A DNA stretch of 64,000 nucleotides, from contig NC_081828.1 of the NCBI RefSeq assembly GCF_030867095.1, forward strand, positions 217,093,978 through 217,157,977. Direction: 5' to 3'. Position numbers and translations under genes: made by a program. The first letter of the stretch is position 1. Each line of letters begins with the position of its first letter. This document shows, one piece after another, positions 41,041 to 53,049 of this stretch. Source of the DNA: Alligator mississippiensis. Its lineage: Eukaryota; Chordata; Crocodylia; Alligatoridae. Under the pieces are notes generated by a model. The model saw only the letters and a program-made list of their open reading frames with translations, had not been told where the DNA came from and did not search any database.

Positions 41041-43910
41041 TATTGGCTTTGCTTATGAAGCAGCTCCCTGGGGAAAAGACAATTAACTACACTACATGGA
41101 ATATTAATTACATCTATGAAATGCCTCCAACCTCCAGCAGCATGAGCCACGACCGCCGCGGCTCAGAACGGCTGGGCCGTGGGTGCCCCCTCTCCCCAAG
41201 GCGCTGGAGGCTCTGGCTGGACCAACACGAGCATCTCCCGGACCAGAAAGCCCTGCCGAGGGGCGGAAAGGTCTCCGAGCCCGGCTCTCTGGAGCGGCGC
41301 CCGGATCCCGACAGGCACCTCCGACCGTGAATCCGGGCTGGCAGGTAACGGACCTGACCCCAAAGGCCCCTGGTTACTCAACGCTCCTCGACTTCTGCTT
41401 TCTCCGTGGCGTGCAAACACGCTTGCTGCACAGGGTGGAGACATCGCTGCTCTCTTTTTTGCAACCTGGGGCTGGCCCCATCTCCCCTCCCTGGCGCGAT
41501 GTCCTCAGTTGTGCGGACTTTCCTGAGTTTCCTCACTGACCAGGAAATGGCTTTGAGCAAGAGGCAGCCCGGAAGCAGGGTGGGGAAAGAGTCCTGGATG
41601 CTGCTGACCTCGGAGATACAAGGCAGCAAAGAGGGCTCCTGTGCCCTCTGCAGAGATGGAGGACGCCGAGTAAAGGCTCAAACCTGGGGACATAAGACCA
41701 GGAGGAGGCAGGAGGTTTATTCCATCCTTGGGCAATGATCGCCTGCTCCACAGGCGTCATCTCATCCAAGTCTCATCAGGGCATCTGCTATTCCTAACCC
41801 ACCCCAGTCACCTGTCTGGTTCTGCCCTGGCTGCTCCTTCAAACACAGGTGTAAACAGGGCTGGCAGAGGTCCCAGCTAGTCCAACCCCCTGGTCCAGGC
41901 AGGATCACTACACCATCACCCCCCTCGGCCTCCTAAGGTGGAGATTTGCCTATCCACCTAACCCTGAGACACAAAGTCACTCCTACTACTTCACACTGAA
42001 GGTGCCCTAGGCCCCTTGACCTCTTCTACCCCAGAAAGCAATTCAACCCCCTCCAGCTGCCTCAAGACATTGAATCCCTCTTCTCTGCAAAGATGCGCGC
42101 AGGGTTTGCCCCATGGCAAGCCCGGTCACCCACCTGGGCGAGTCCCAGCAGGGGCAAGGCTTCAAGGGAGGCACCATGACATCGAGTGAGACCCGGGAGA
42201 GCAAAGCCCTTTGCCATGTAGACGCTTCTAATCCATCTCTGGACTCTCTCCACTTCAGGGAAGTGGGTCCGATTATTTTAAAACTGAGGTGAAGGGGGGT
42301 TTTTTTTGGTGAAAGCTTTTATTTGGTCAACTGTAGAGTTGGGAGAGATGTGTGACAAGTTTTCGGTTATGACCGTCCTCTGCTCGGTGATTAGGTGCAT
42401 GAAGCCGAGAGGAAGCACGTGGCACGTTAGCTAATTAACTTTTCTTGCACTGGGGAAAACCTTGCTGTTGCTCTGCACATACGTCTTCTGGATTTTTTTA
42501 ACATTTATCCTGTGTGCTTACAGGCCTTCCTCAGCAGCGCTGGGTGCTGGCTGCAGCCCAGGCTGGGGATGGGGACTGGGCTGTGCCAATGCTCCTGCTG
42601 GGACTTAAACCCAGAGGTTCCTGGCGAGAGGATCTTGCCCCTCTGCTCAGGGTAAGACGATGTTGCACTGGGGGCTGGAAGGGATTTTACCCCTCGGTCG
42701 AATTTGTACAGACTTGGCGGGGTTCGCCTTCCTCCCTGGATCTCTAGAGTGCACTTTAACAGCCCTTGCAAAAGCGGGACGTGGCCAGCCTTCACCCCGC
42801 TGCTTACCTGGGGCAGGTTTGGGAGCTCTTGGTGCCTTTGTGCAATGGGCCTTGTAGCTGTGTGCCGGGGTTGAGGGTGCAGCTTAAGGAACAGGATAGA
42901 CAAGGGTGTGTCCGGGCTGGTTTGGATAGGGATGATCCTGCCCTGAGCAGGACTTGGACTGGATGTGAGCTTCGGAGGGCCCTAACCAGTCTAGGATTTG
43001 ACAACGAGCGGCCTGCGGTCCAGCCCAACCATTCCCACGCCGGTTAACTATTTCATTGTTTTGCCCTTGAATTTTCCATGCTCTGTCCTGTACCCTGAAG
43101 GCAATGGGTTTCCTCACATTTCATCCAGGTCCCTCCATCCCTTTCACAGCTACATTGAAGCCACCTCTGTTTGATAGCCAAAGGGCATTAGGCTCCTCTC
43201 ACCTGGGCACAGACTCTGGGCAGAAAGCAGGAAAAAAAACGAGTGCCTCACAGCACCCTCTCAGCACAGGTACTTCCCTGCGTCGATCTGTACATCTGGC
43301 ATGGCCCTGGGGCCCATCCTGCATTTGCTGCAATGGGAGTTTGGCCCCAGGGGATGGACCACGGCCGGATGGGGCAAGGGGCTGTTTCAGTCTCTCCTGA
43401 TAGACTCAGTCTCATGCTTCAGGACAGCAGCTGCTCGCTGCAGGGGACAGGAAGGAGCGTCCCATTCGGCCACCCACCTCTGCACCCTCCCGGCTTGGCC
43501 TCTTATGGGCTGGGTCACTCTGAAGCATCAGAGCTTGGTTTAGTAACTGAGCTGGCCCCTGGTCTAGAGTCTCTTCCCTGTACCCAGATGGCAGAGGCAG
43601 GCGATGGGAAAGGCAGCTCCACACTCACCCCTGGCCCAGGCTTGGCTGGAGGGGAGGAGGTGCACGCTGCCTGCCCTGGTTGCCCATGGCCAGGATGCCT
43701 GTCTGAGCCGTGTTGCCCCTGGTGCCCCTGAGCCCATGTTTTAATCTGCCCCTGCCCCTGTCCCAGCCCCAGGGACTGCCAGGAGGGAGCTCCCAGCTCC
43801 CGCTCCTCAATCGGGGAGATAAGCATCCCAGACCCTGATGGATGCAGCAGGGTGCTGACAAACTTGGGGCTGGATGATGAGCCGGAGGCTTTTCTGGAGG
43901 CGCTTGAGCA
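41041..43910. other. Repeat-rich spacer without a recognisable gene
   Basis: Positions 41320-41460 are a further copy of the repeat family at 14130-14280. Positions 41865-41960 are an antisense CR1 tail (GCTAGTCCAACCCCCTGGTC). Positions 42655-42990 hold an old LINE tail (GGTTTGGATAGGGATGATCC, GGACTTGGACTGGATGTGAG). Positions 43050-43900 contain several open frames with no recognisable domain or splice structure. Confidence 0.45.
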
Positions 43911-44335
43911 GTGATGGACGTAGTGGGCCTGTGGGAGGAACAGCAGAGGGGCTTGTCCTCATGTTCCCCGGGCTCCTGCTCCTTTACTGCAGCTTTTGGA
44001 GGGTGGCAGATGGGCAGAGCGGCCGGCACTAGAGCTGGCAGCAGTGCAATCAGATTGTGGCCACGCGATGAAACAGGAAACCCAAGAGGACAAATGACTG
44101 GGGGGTCATGGCACTGGGCCCAATCTCGGGAGAGCCAGTGTGATTCCTGGCTCTGCCACAGATTGTCCTGCGTGACCTTGGGCAAGTCACTTAATCCTCC
44201 AACCCACCTTAAGCAGGTGGCTGCGGCGTGTCAGTGGGCTCTGGGCTGATAAGTTGCTGCCAGACCTAACTGGGGAGGCCCAGGTGCCTCTCGGGCCCTG
44301 GAAGCTGAGGCCGCATGCACTTCTGACACCTTGAA
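43911..44335 (+). repeat. Left arm of a 425 bp inverted repeat, containing MIR
   Basis: This segment pairs with the reverse complement of 45135-45556. Coordinates sum to about 89470, the arms look roughly 90% identical, and the spacer is about 800 bp. The MIR SINE core GTGACCTTGGGCAAGTCAC is at 44172-44190. Confidence 0.8.
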
Positions 44336-45134
44336 ATAGCTCACCACGGATGCGCGCGTCACAGAAGAGGGCTCTAGGCAGCAGTTCTGAGCAGAGCAAT
44401 TTGACCCCAACTCTCGGCGTCGGGGAAGTGGCGCAACGCCTTAAGGAGTTGTGCTACCGATGGTTGAAACTGGAGACGAACTCGGCTGAGTGAGGACAAC
44501 GGGCCTGTCCCCAGCGTCCAGGAGGGACGCACGGCTCTAACTCGCACCTCCCGTCCCACCTGACCTCAGGATGGCTGGGTCAGACCACACGTCCGTTGTG
44601 CCCCGTGTCCTGTGCCGCACGGGGCGGAGGCTGGGAGGGAGAAAGCCTCTGCAGCTGCTGCAGCCAAACAGCTGGACGCTGTCCGCTCACGAACCAGGCG
44701 GGTGGACGTCTCGGGCTGGCAGGGAGCATTGCCACTGGGGCCCAGCAGCTGTGCTGCGGGTTGGAGAGGGAAGGACTTGGCTAATCGAACACAGGTGAAG
44801 ACACGCTGGGTTCGAGAGGTTCTTGACCTGCCGACATCTCGGATTTGGCAGCAAGAGAAGTGAGGAGGGGCCTGGAAAGACTCGGCCCTGTTGACTGGAA
44901 AGCAAGATAGTTTATCAAAGCGCAGTCGAGGACAGACAACCCGGCTAATACAGGGCTCTGTAGCCTGAGGTTTGATTTGCATCAAAATAGGTGCAGGATA
45001 GTAGTGTGCACCCACGGCAAGAAGCCAGGGGTCTGGAGCACGGGGATGCTTCGGGGTCCTTAGTGCAGCCCCGCACGCGTCTGTCTGCAGGGCCGGTGCA
45101 CACCACGATCCCACACCTGTTTTGATGCGAGTGG
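44336..45134. other. Loop of the inverted repeat
   Basis: About 800 bp of unique, fairly GC-rich sequence lie between the two arms. I see no domain, no splice pattern and no repeat family in it. Confidence 0.45.
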
Positions 45135-45556
45135 TAATTTCAGGGTGTCAGAAGCGCATGCAGCCTCATCTTCCAGGGCCCGAGAGGCACCTGGGCCTCC
45201 CCAGTTAGGTCCAGCAGCAACTTATCAGCCCAGAGCCCACTGACATGCTACAGCCACCTGCTTAAAGTGCGTTGGAGGATTAAGTGACTTGCCCGTGGTC
45301 ACACAGGAGAGTCTGTGGCAGAGCCAGGAATCACACCCGAGATTGGGCCCAGTGCCACGACCCCCCAGCCATTTGTCCTCTTGGGTTTCCTGTTTCATCG
45401 CGTGGCCGCAATCTGATTGCACTGCTGCCAGCTCCAGTGCCGGCCGCTCTGCCCATCTGCCACCCTCCAAAAGCTGCGGTAAAGGACCAGGAGCCCGGGG
45501 CAACATGAGGACGAGCCCCTCTGCTGTTCTTCCCACAGGCCCACTACGTCCATCAC
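45135..45556 (-). repeat. Right arm of the 425 bp inverted repeat, containing MIR
   Basis: It reads as the reverse complement of 43911-44335. The MIR core appears as AAGTGACTTGCCCGTGGTCAC at about 45283-45303. Since MIR is an ancient SINE, the arm is most simply an inverted duplication of a segment that already carried it. Confidence 0.8.
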
Positions 45557-46449
45557 CCCGGGACCTCGGACTGACGTGGGTGTGGGTCGGCGGTGCGGGT
45601 GGCTCTCTGGCAATGGGATCAAAGTGGATGGCCCTGGCTCTCACAGCGGGCTTTGACCTGGTACCACCCAGGGGGTGGCTCACACAGCCTGACTTGCAGG
45701 TCCGTGCCCAGCCCTGTATTGTAGCAGGGACCTGGCTCTTGCTGCCTGATAGCCGCAGGCACCCATGCACCTGTGATTAGACACTAGCAGGGACCCTGGG
45801 CAACTGCTGTCCCCCTTCACCCGCCAGCCAGGACCCATGGAGGAGGAGTGTGTCACGAGCATGACCCTTCACCCGTGCCATGGGGAAAGGACCATGTCCA
45901 AACTAGCAGGGAGCCAGGAGGCAGCCAGTGGTCGGGGCCATCAGCAACTTTGGGAGACCAAGACAGATGGATTCAGGGCCAGATAACAGCCCCTGTCCCC
46001 AAGACACACTTCCCTTCGCCCTCTCTGCTGCTGGCAGCCGACCTCCCTCGGACTTCAGGGTAGTGATGCAGATGGCTTTGCCCCCAGCCCGGGGGGGGGA
46101 AGTCAGGCCCCAGAGTCCCAGCCTCCGGTCCCGTTCCTTGCCATTTGCTTCCACCTGCTGGCTCCTGCCTTTACAGCAGCACAGGGTCTTTTCAGACATT
46201 GCCCATTTCTGGTTCTCTTCCCCGCTTTGCTTTGTGGAGCTTGCTTTCCCCTCGCGTAGCTCTCGCGGGGCTCTTCTCCACACACGGGCTCCACGGAAGC
46301 TGAGAAGTGCATGGGATGAGGTCAGACCATCTTGGCAATAGCATCGTTCCCCCACCAGACGTGGAGGTGCATGTGGGCACGCCGAATTTCAGAGCAGGAT
46401 GTAAGGGGAGACGAGCTGCTTTCGCCTGCCATGGGAGCACCTCTTCTGG
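45557..46449. other. Spacer before the CR1 pair
   Basis: I see no recognisable gene. The open frames at 45900-46355 are short, differ in all directions and show no domain. Confidence 0.4.
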
Positions 46450-48200
46450 AGGATTCGTAGATTCATAGAAGTCGGGTGGGAAGGGACCTTGTAGATCTTC
46501 TAGTCCGACCCCCTGCCTGGGCAGGAGAGAAAACTGGGCTCAAGTGACCCCAGCCAGGTAAACGATGAGCCTCCTCTTAAAGCCCCCCAGGGTAGGAGCC
46601 AGCACCACTTCCCTTGGAAGTTGGTTCCAGATCCTAGCCGCCCTGACTGTGAAGTAGTGCCTTCGGATGTCTAGTCTAACCCTACTCTCTAGCAACTTAT
46701 GGCCATTATTCCTTGTTACTCCGGGAGGCGCTTGGGGGAACAAGGTCTCCCTCAAACCCTTCTGGTCTCCCCTAATGAGTTTATAGATGGCCACCAGGTC
46801 CTCCCTCACCCTTCTCTTGTGGAGGCTAAACAGGTTCAGGTCCCGTCACCTCTCCTCATAGGGCCTGCCCTGCTGCCCCCTGACCATGTGGGTGGCCTCC
46901 TCCGGACCCTCTCGATGCTGTCCACATCCCTCCTGAAGTGCGGCGCCCAGAACTGGACGCAGTACTCCACCTGCGGCCTGACCAGTGCCGCATAGAGAGG
47001 GAGGATCACCTCCTTGGCCCTACTTGAGATGCACCTGTGGATGCACGACAAGGTGCGGTTAGCCCTACTGACCGCGTCCCCACACTGTCGGCCCATGTTC
47101 ATCTTGGAGTCAATAATGACTCCAAGATCTCTTTCTGCCACCGTGCTTTCGAGAAGGGAGTTCCCCAACCTATAGGTATGCAGCTGGTTCCTACTGCCCA
47201 AGTGCAGCACCTTGCACTTGTCAGCATTGAAACCCATCCTATTTTCATTTGCCCACCCCTATAACCTGTCCAGGTCCTGCTGTAATCTGTCCTTCCCTTC
47301 AAGCGTGCCCACCTCACCCCAAATCTTGGTGTCATCTGCGAATTTAAACAGGCTGCTCTTCACCCCCTCATCCAAGTGACTGATGAAGATGTTGAACAGC
47401 GCGGGCCCAAGGACCGAGCCCTGGGGGACCCCACTGCCCACATCCCTCCAGGTTGAATAACACCCGTCCACCACCACTCTCTGAGTACAACCCCTCAGCC
47501 AATTTGCAACCCATCTGACCGTGTAGGCATCAATGCCACAGTCACCTAGCTTTTTAATGAGGATGGGGTGAGAGACAGTGTCGAAGGCCTTCCTGAAGTC
47601 CAGAAAGACTACATCCACCGCGACACCTGCATCCAGTGCTTTTGTGACCTGATTGTAGAAGGCAATCGGGTTGGTCTGACAGGACCTGCCCCTAATGAAC
47701 CCGTGTTGGTTGCCCAGGCCTGGAGCATCATCCCCGCTGCTGGCCCATCACAGATGTGCTCCTTGATAATCTTCTTAAAGAGCTTCCCCAGGATTGAAGT
47801 AAGACTAATGGGCCTATAGTTGCCCAGGTCCTCCCTCTCCCCTTTTTTAAAGACGGGGACCACGTTGGCCCTCTTCCAGTCGTCCGGCACCTGGCCAGAG
47901 CACCACGAGTGCTCGTAAAGCCGTGCCAGGGGCCCCGTGATAACCTCTGCTAATTCCCTCAACCCCTGGGGTGGAGATCGTCAGGACCTGCTGATTTGAA
48001 CACATCCAGTCCCTCCAGAAGTTCCCTAACTCGGTCCTCCCTGACCCTAGGCTTGGCAGAGTTTCTCCCGAGTCTGTCCTGAATCTCAGTCAGAGATGAT
48101 GCCCTCCTGGTGGTGACGAACCAGGGCTGGTCTCCAAGGGTCTCCATCTGTGTGTCTAGCAAGTAGACCCATTGCAGGAGCATCCAGTCCTTTTCCAAAT
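46450..48200 (-). mobile_element. CR1 LINE, 5'-truncated, reverse transcriptase and 3' end
   Basis: The 3' end is at 46450, with repeated ATTCATAGA-type sequence on the plus strand. Moving up the minus strand come the C-terminal part (RARIWNQLPREVV at about 46600), then EYCVQFWAP and KCKVLHLGS, then the core RT with [19 protein letters not shown] and [13 protein letters not shown] (47260-47618), and NYRPISLTSILGK and KSAGPDDLHP (47700-48000). It stops at about 48200 in the N-terminal part of RT, so the endonuclease is missing. The frame is interrupted in several places. The catalytic FADD motif is still present. It is an inactive, moderately old insertion. Confidence 0.92.
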
Positions 48201-48464
48201 GATAGGACCAGGATCAGCACAGGGAGCCCGCTCTTTACCGCTCAGGCCAGGGGAAAGGCCCCAGTGTGTGCCCTGGGGAAAGGCTTTCTTGTGTGTGCCA
48301 GAGGTTGGGGGGGTCCCTGGCTCAGGCCATGGTGATACCTGGGGTCAGTCTTCTCTTCGGTGGCCTCGAGGTCCATCCTGGCTATTGCATGCACCGTGGT
48401 GGCACCTCAAGGCTCCAACCCAAGGTCATGGCCCTCTTGCAGTAGGCTCCAAACACACACCAAC
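48201..48464. other. Short unique stretch between the two CR1 elements
   Basis: About 260 bp of non-LINE sequence separate the two insertions. The elements are therefore independent events in the same orientation and not one broken copy. Confidence 0.6.
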
Positions 48465-50990
48465 ATTCATAGATTCATAGACATTCGGGCTGGAAGGGAC
48501 CTTGGGAGATCATCGAGGGGCAGGAAGTCAACTGGGGTCACAGGATCCCAGCAAGATAAAAGTCCAAATGTCTCTTAAAGGAGTCCAGAGTAGATGCTTG
48601 CACCACCCCTGGGGGAGTCTGTTCCAGGTCTTTGGGGCTAGGACAATAAAGAGGTTTTTCCTTACGTCCAGCCTGAAACGATCTTGCAGGAGTCTGTGAC
48701 TGTTCGACCTTGTCATCCCTTGGGGCGCTCTGGTGAACAGACGTTCCCCCAGATCCTGGTGAGCACCCCTGATAAGCTTATAGGTGGCCATCAGATCACC
48801 CCTGAGCCTGTGCTTTTCCAGGCTGAAGAGTCCCATAGCTCTCAGCCTCTCATCATAAGGTCTGTTTTCCTGCCCTCTTGATCATGCACTTGGCTCTCCT
48901 CTGCACCCTCTCTAGCTTCTCCACGTCCTTTTTAAATTGTGGAGCCCAAAATTGGACACAGTACTCCAGCTGTGGCCTCACCAAGGCTGAGTACAAGGGG
49001 AGAATGATGTCCTGGGATTTTCTTGAGAAGCATCTATGGATGCAAGCCAGCGTTTTGCTCACTTTACCAGCTGCAACATCAAATTGGTGGCTCATGTTCA
49101 TCTTGTGGTCAATCATGACCCCAAGTCCCTTTCGGCCTTGGTGCTTAGCAAGTGCAGCACTGCTGAACCTATAAGGATGCTGTGGGTTTTTCTTCCCAAG
49201 GTGGAGCACCTGGCATTTATCGGCGTTGAACACCATCAGGTTTTCATCCACCCATTTGCTGAGCCTGTCATGGTCAGCCTGGATTGCCCTCCTGTCTTCG
49301 GGTGTGGACACTTTACCCCAAAGTCTGGTGTTGTCGGTGAACTTGGCCAGTCTGCTTCGGACTCCAGTGTCCACATCATTAATGAAGATGTTGAACAATA
49401 CAGGTCCAAGGACAGAGCCTTGGGGGACCCCACTGGTCACAGGGCACCAGGACGATTGACTTCCGTCAACCACCACCCTCTGGGTCCGACCATGGAGCCA
49501 ATTCCCCACCCAGCAGATCGTAGTGAGGCCGAGGCTGCGGTTAGACTGTTTTTCTATAAGACGATCATGGAATACCCGATCGAAAGCTTTTTAAAATCAA
49601 GATATACAACATCAATCTCTTCTCCCTTGTCCAGGTGATAGGTCAGCTAGTCATAGAAGGAAATGAGACTGGTCAAGCAAGACCTACCCACGTCAAACCC
49701 ATGCTGGCTGTCCCTCAGGATGTTGCCATCAATCAGTTTATCAAGAATGGCCTCTTTGATCACTTTTTCCAAGACCTTGCCCAGGATAGAGGTCAGGCTG
49801 ATGGGCCTGTAGTTAGCCGGATCCACTTTCCTCCCTTTCTTGAAGATAAGCACCACATTGGCCTTCTTCCAGGCTTCAGGCACTTCACCAGAGCGCCAGG
49901 AGCTCTCGAAGACCCGTGCCAGGGGCTGGGCTATGATGCTCGCCAGCTCCCTGAGTACCCTGGGGTGTAACCCATCAGGGCCGGCTGACTTGAAGGTGTC
50001 CAGCCTCTCGAGGTGCTCCTTCACAAGGTCAGCATTGATGCGGGGTAACAATTCTCCCTCGCCCTGGCCATCCCGTACCGGATTGAGCAGGACCGTCCCT
50101 TGGGGCTGGTGAAAAAATGATGCAAAACACCCATTAAGCAGGTTGGCTTTTTCCTAGGCATTAGTTGTCAGTTGTTCCATCTGGTTCAGCAGGGGTCCGA
50201 TGTTGCCCTTGCTTTTCCTCTGGCTCCTCACATATCTAAAAAAGGACTTTTTATTTTCCTTCATACTTGTAGCTAGCTGGAGCTCAGTTGCAGCCTTGGC
50301 TTTCCTGGTTCGCTCCCTCCAGGTCCGGACCAGTGCAGCGTATTCCTCCCTGGAGGTGCATGCCGTCCTCCATCCTTTGTAGGCCTTTCTTTCTAGACAC
50401 AGGAGGTCCGCTAGTTCCCTGCAGAGCCAAGGGGGCTGCTGTGCCCTTTTGCTGCCTTTCCTCCAAGACGGGATAGACTTTGCTTGTGCATCCAGGATCG
50501 CTCCCTTGAGGAGCAACCACTCGTCCTGGACTCCCCTCTCCTTGGGGTCGTGGCCCCTTAGGGCCTTGCTAACAAGCCACCTGAGCTTGTCAAAGTCGGC
50601 TTTCCTGAAGTCGAGGACTTCTGCACTGCTGACTGACTGGCCAGCTTTGCGGCGGATGGTGAAGGTGATCAGCTCGTGATTGCTATCACCTAACTTCCCT
50701 TCGATCATTAGGTCGCTGATTAAGTCGTCCCCCGTTGCCAGTACCAGGTCGAGCAGCGCTTTGCCTCTCATCGGTCCATAGACTTCTTGTGTCGGATACA
50801 GCTCATCCATGCACGTGAGGAAGCTTTGCGACTGCTCGGATTTGGCCGAGCGCTCTTCCCACGAGATGTCCGGGTAGTTGAAGTCTCCCATGACAGTCAT
50901 GCACCACGAGCCAAGTCCCTGGCAAACTCCTGGTCGAGCTCTTGATCCTGGTTAGGAGGTCTGTAGTAGACTCCTACCAGCTAGTTTACC
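48465..50990 (-). mobile_element. Second CR1-type LINE, longer, with partial endonuclease
   Basis: The 3' end (ATTCATAGATTCATAGACAT on the plus strand) abuts unrelated sequence at 48465. On the minus strand the order is the C-terminal region (AKTWNRLPQG), EYCVQFWAPQF, KCQVLHLGKKN, an RT core with [14 protein letters not shown], and NYRPISLTSILGK. Then comes a continuous open stretch at 50154-50900 that contains MGDFNYPDISWE, LLDLVLATGDD and SNHELITF, the C-terminal half of the apurinic-type endonuclease. YYRPPNQD at about 50960 marks the 5' break. The YADD-type motif has decayed to FTDN. The 747 bp open stretch is the best preserved part. Confidence 0.92.
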
Positions 50991-51569
50991 AACCCCTCCT
51001 CACTCTTTCCCTGGGCCCCTGCTTGCACAGCTCCAACCCTGGGCGGGGAATCAGCTTCTCCTGGGATGATCCCTGCCCGAGCCGTGCCTGCAGGTCCGCT
51101 CGCCCCATCTCAGAAAGGCTGAACGAGGATGCTCGGGGTAGGGGTGGCAGGTTGGGAGCCCCGGGACTCTTCCACCTGGAGCAGAGACCACAGTGGGGGG
51201 CTATGCGGAGCCATAGAGACACCTGAGCCGGCTTTGAGCGAGCACTGCCCCGCAGCAAGGTGTGGGGAGCATGGGCCAGAACAGGCCGGGTATCTGGGTG
51301 CCAAGAGGTCCCTCCATAGCACAGCACAAAATCTCAGGTAGTAGGAAAGGGCAGATCCATTACAGAGGCTGAGGGGCTTTGCCCCAGCAAAGAGACGGTC
51401 CACAGGGCTGAAGGTGGGAATGACCTGCAGGACTGGGGCAAGCACTGGAAAGTCACCGTGCAAATGCCTGACCATCTGCTGGGTGACAACCGGAGGTGAC
51501 CTCAGGCCGATACACAGGGCACATCCTGCTCATTTTGGGGAAAGAGGAAGGAAACAGGGCTCAGGGGTG
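50991..51569. other. Spacer upstream of the small secreted-peptide candidate
   Basis: No repeat family or exon is recognised here. It would contain the upstream regulatory region of the candidate gene at 51623. Confidence 0.4.
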
Positions 51570-51577
51570 GATAAAAC
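51570..51577 (+). promoter_or_regulatory. TATA-like box of the secreted-peptide candidate
   Basis: GATAAAAC lies 53 bp before the ATG at 51623. This is the same spacing and nearly the same sequence as the GATAAAAG boxes of the subfamily I cathelicidins. It supports a real, short-leader transcription unit. Confidence 0.45.
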
Positions 51578-51622
51578 GCAGCAGCGTGGCCAGCTGCCCA
51601 TGCCAGCAGCGGTGAGGGGACG

Positions 51623-52963
51623 ATGGGGCGTCCCTGGCTGGTGCTGCTGCTGGCTCTGGCCCTGCTGGAGGCGGCCCTGGCTGGGCACATCCTGCAGGAG
51701 CTGCTGGACAGGGAGAGAGGAGCTGCCCAGGATGGGGACCAGGCTGAGGACAGCCTGCGGGAGCGACTGGGCAAGGAGAAAGCAGCTGCCGAGGAGGTGG
51801 GTCAGGCAGCCTGCAGGGTCCGTGCCTCGTGCCTCCCCTGTGGGCTCCCCAGACAGAGGGTGGGCGGTGGGGACCAGGGTGCAGCAAGGATCGCAGCCTG
51901 CATGGGGTCCAGCAGGAGAGTGCACGTGGCCCCATCCCTGCTGCAGGATGGGCCCCCTTGCCTTCCCCTGCACCGAGCATCACTCAGCTCCCGGGGCAGG
52001 TGATTCCCACCCAGGCAGGGCAGCGCCAGGCTCCCCCCACCTGGCCCTCGCTGTGCCCGAGGTCTCTGAGCCTCTGAGCTCTGCACCGAGACACAGACTA
52101 GCTTGAGGCACCTCATCCCTGCCCCAGCCCTGCAGGGCCTATGCAACCTGCACCGAAAAGATGTCCCTGCTAGCCAGAGCACATCCATCCTCGGGGACAG
52201 ACGTGCAGGGATGAGGATGAGGGAGGGCAGAGGCTGCTGGGTATCCACAGGGTCCTGTGCCCCCCTCAGTGGGGCTCTGATACAGCCCAGGCCTTGTCTG
52301 TGCAGCTTTCACCTTCCCATCACACAAGCCTGGCTGGTAACATCCTGCCCCCACCGCTCGAAGATTGCAGAGCTGGGGTCTCCAGGGATGACGGCTCCAA
52401 TGCAGCTCAGCTGGGCCCGGCACAGACCCTGATGCCATAGGAGTGCCCCCATGCCCCCAGCTTCACCTCCTTGCAAGACAGCCCCCAACCTGCCCAAAGT
52501 CCTCTCTGGCTTCTGCATCATCCCAAGCCACCGGCTTCGCATCTGAGAGATGGATCTGGGGAGGAGCAAAGCATGTGAGAGCTGAGGGGTAATCACCCTT
52601 GCAGCAGCCAGACGTTGCTGCCGGGATCCCCCTGCTTTCCCCTTGGCGGGTTCGGGGGCTCTTGGTGCCTTCCAGCAATGGGCTTGTCATTGTATGACAC
52701 GGTTGATTTGTCGTGTTATCAAGAGGTGAGGCAAGGACTCACGTGGGATGGTTTGGATGGGAATGCTCCGGACTCCAGCAGCAGGTCGGACCTAGCCCAC
52801 CTGATCTATGCCCCTCTGACTGTTGCAGGCAGTGGAATTAAAGCCCAGGAGACACTGGGTGAAGCCCTTCCACTGCGGGAGACGCGGCTGCTACTCGCTT
52901 TTCACGGGCACCCCAGGCCAGAAGGATGTCCTGCAGGGGACGGCAGAGCCGCAGTCAGGGTAG
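51623..52963 (+). CDS. Candidate small secreted basic-peptide precursor, not recognised
   Basis: Exon 1 (51623-51796) encodes 58 residues: a strong signal peptide (MGRPWLVLLLALALLEAALA) and a charged, probably helical propiece (GHILQELLDRERGAAQDGDQ ... GKEKAAAEE), ending at the donor GTGGGT in phase 0. The proposed last exon (52829-52963) follows a pyrimidine-rich tract and CAG. It reads AVELKPRRHWVKPFHCGRRG, CYSLFTG and 17 further residues before TAG. Together they give 102 residues: signal, acidic spacer, then a cationic segment with a C-x4-C pair. This is the build of a peptide hormone or antimicrobial peptide precursor. I do not recognise the family. The exon pairing is inferred from phase only, other exons may lie in the 1 kb intron, and the acceptor follows a decayed LINE tail. 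No clear poly(A) signal was found nearby. Confidence 0.4.
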
Positions 52964-52995
52964 ATCTCCCGCTGCAGGAGCTTCTGCAGAAGAAG

Positions 52996-53045
52996 GAGCT
53001 GGAGCTGGAGCTGGAGCTGGAGCTGGAGCTGGAGCTGGAGCTGGA
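52996..53045 (+). repeat. Hexanucleotide repeat GGAGCT
   Basis: About eight units of GGAGCT lie just after the candidate's stop codon, probably in its 3' UTR. In one frame it reads Glu-Leu repeats and in another Ala-Gly repeats; neither appears to be a real protein. Confidence 0.9.
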
Positions 53046-53049
53046 AGGT

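Noticed and set aside
40429-41058. His/Thr- and Cys/Val-rich open frames
   Set aside because: They are by-products of the TG/CATG simple repeat.
52131-52245. Possible middle exon of the secreted-peptide candidate (starting GLCNLHRKD after CCCTGCAG)
   Set aside because: The frame is open but the donor is weak and nothing supports the reading, so it was left out of the gene model.
52829-52963. Resemblance of the C-x4-C segment with internal Arg pair to the hormone elabela/toddler
   Set aside because: Only the spacing and the two arginines agree. Precursor length, flanking residues and C-terminus differ, so no family assignment is justified.
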